DNA of 5,962 bases from Desulfobacteraceae bacterium (lineage in GTDB: Bacteria; Desulfobacterota; DSM-4660; Desulfatiglandales; Desulfatiglandaceae), in the NCBI GenBank assembly GCA_030589225.1, contig JAUUWD010000110.1, forward strand, positions 1 through 5,962, read 5' to 3'. The position numbers were made by a program, and so were the translations under genes. A model generated the notes under the pieces. It searched no databases. It was not told the DNA's origin and worked only from the letters and a program-made list of their open reading frames with translations. Numbering within the stretch: the stretch's first letter is position 1; each line of letters opens with the position of its first letter. Positions 5,664 through 5,962 of this stretch are shown piece after piece.

Positions 5664-5709
5664 GATGGGTTCGTTTTTATGAGTATAGGTGGGTCAGTCT
5701 TGATGAGCG
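5664..5709 (-). repeat. Right terminal inverted repeat
   Basis: Its reverse complement begins CGCTCA and aligns with the left end without gaps at about 32 of 46 positions, including the block ACTGACCCA. Two sub-repeats, TGGGTCAGT (5690-5698) and TGGGTTCGT (5666-5674), are 24 bp apart, the same spacing as at the left end. The element's five genes point away from this end. Confidence 0.82.
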
Positions 5710-5713
5710 TCAA
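5710..5713. repeat. Right copy of putative target-site duplication (TCAA)
   Basis: TCAA follows the right inverted end directly and repeats the four bases before the left end. Read on the minus strand it supplies the TGA stop of the IHF-like gene. If the duplication is real, that stop predates the insertion. Confidence 0.5.
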
Positions 5714-5962
5714 AGCAAAACCTCAGAACATTTAAATCGCACCACTTTCCTTGATTCCAGCATCAAATCTTCACCAGTCTGAGGATTCCTTCCCCTCCGT
5801 CTTCTTTTGTCTTTTACGCAGAATTTCCCGAATCCACTGACAAGAACATCCTCACCATTCACCAAGGTGTCTTTTATGATCCCCAACAGCTTATCTACTA
5901 GTCTCCGGCTATCTTTTTTCGTGAATTCACACACATCCCGAACAGTTTCAACAAGATTTGCC
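5710..5962 (-). CDS. IHF/HU-family DNA-bending protein, probably IHF alpha-like (start outside window)
   Basis: This frame is open from the right edge; 83 residues plus the stop are visible. A GTG at 5934 could serve as a start, but the in-frame sequence before it (NLVETVRDVC) matches the first helix of IHF/HU proteins, so the true start lies just beyond the window. The beta-arm region SGFGKFCVKDK and RNPQTGED are the family signature, and the proline in RNPQ is the DNA-intercalating one in the family. The FCVK...FKCS wording favours IHF alpha of Desulfobacterota type. The protein ends ...FKCSEVLL, roughly 5-10 residues shorter than I would expect for relatives. Its stop TGA lies within the TCAA at the transposon border, so the tail may have been cut by the insertion or by a related deletion. 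It would bend DNA as a dimer in the nucleoid. Confidence 0.88.
   Translation of the reverse strand, partial: ANLVETVRDVCEFTKKDSRRLVDKLLGIIKDTLVNGEDVLVSGFGKFCVKDKRRRRGRNPQTGEDLMLESRKVVRFKCSEVLL

Larger units (their letters stand above)
1209..5709 (-). mobile_element. IS21-family transposon with three accessory genes (4501 bp)
   Basis: The element is delimited by related inverted ends (1209-1254 and 5664-5709, about 32 of 46 positions identical without gaps) and putative TCAA duplications. It carries an istA/istB pair with the characteristic one-base stop/start overlap. Upstream in the same direction lie three closely packed genes: zinc-cluster, winged-helix-like and ParB-like proteins. All five read toward the left end. 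Ordinary IS21 elements are about 2-2.5 kb with only istA and istB, so about 2 kb here is cargo or accessory function. Catalytic residues of IstA and the Walker motifs of IstB are intact, so transposition competence is plausible. The exact outer base is uncertain: the right end could also be read as starting TGACGCTCA, closer to the usual 5'-TG terminus, but the left end then begins CAACGCTCA. Confidence 0.85.
5281..5709. other. Right-end region of the transposon, no convincing gene
   Basis: These 429 bp lie between the zinc-cluster gene and the right border. They hold a weak leftward promoter candidate (-10-like TATATT on the minus strand, plus-strand 5322-5327), the hairpin terminator at 5376-5410 and, from 5626, the three TGGGTC/TGGGTT sub-repeats of the right end. 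Between them (5423-5605) a plus-strand frame is open, and from the TTG at 5441 it would code 54 residues (including QLPEPYQLREKIAQASKKG) ending in TAA. It has no ribosome site and no family I recognise. It could be a decayed gene remnant or chance. Confidence 0.45.

Noticed and set aside
1..5962. CRISPR array, tRNA or rRNA gene
   Set aside because: No regularly spaced identical repeats, no cloverleaf-like segment and no rRNA-like sequence were seen; the only periodic repeats are the 24-bp-spaced transposon end sites.

Overview
The window looks like the accessory part of a bacterial chromosome or plasmid. A moderately AT-rich, strongly Shine-Dalgarno-led organism of the Desulfobacterota (sulfate-reducer) type is suggested. 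The main reason is the partial IHF/HU gene at the right edge, whose SGFGKFCVK and RNPQTGED stretches and FKCS tail resemble IHF-alpha proteins I know from that group. This assignment is an inference and was not tested.

Left part (1-1208): the remains of a restriction-modification locus. An N6-adenine DNA methyltransferase starts at 293 on the minus strand and runs off the left edge. Divergent from it, across a 168-bp control region with repeats, lie a small XRE-type regulator (462-713) and a probable PD-(D/E)XK restriction endonuclease (from 720). The endonuclease loses its native reading at 1208, where a mobile element begins.

Middle (1209-5709): a 4501-bp IS21-family transposon. It is bounded by related inverted ends carrying ACTGACCCA-type sub-repeats and by a possible 4-bp target duplication, TCAA. 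All five genes point left. Reading in the direction of transcription they are a Cys-rich zinc-cluster protein (5280-4876), a winged-helix-like protein (4840-4427), a ParB/Srx-fold protein (4416-3274), the DDE transposase IstA (3482-2082) and the AAA+ ATPase IstB (2082-1330). IstA and IstB keep all their key catalytic motifs, so the element may still be functional. The three extra genes and the tight packing make it about twice the usual length of an IS21 element. In addition, the ParB-like frame overlaps istA by 209 nt. A hairpin terminator and about 300 bp without a convincing gene fill the right end.

Right edge (5710-5962): the C-terminal part of an IHF/HU-family gene on the minus strand, convergent with the endonuclease gene. 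It ends exactly at the element border and is shorter at its C-terminus than usual relatives.

Most notable is the transposon itself: a colinear zinc-cluster / winged-helix / ParB-like / IstA / IstB set inside IS21-type ends. The accessory genes could serve regulation, target choice or maintenance, but the sequence does not decide which.
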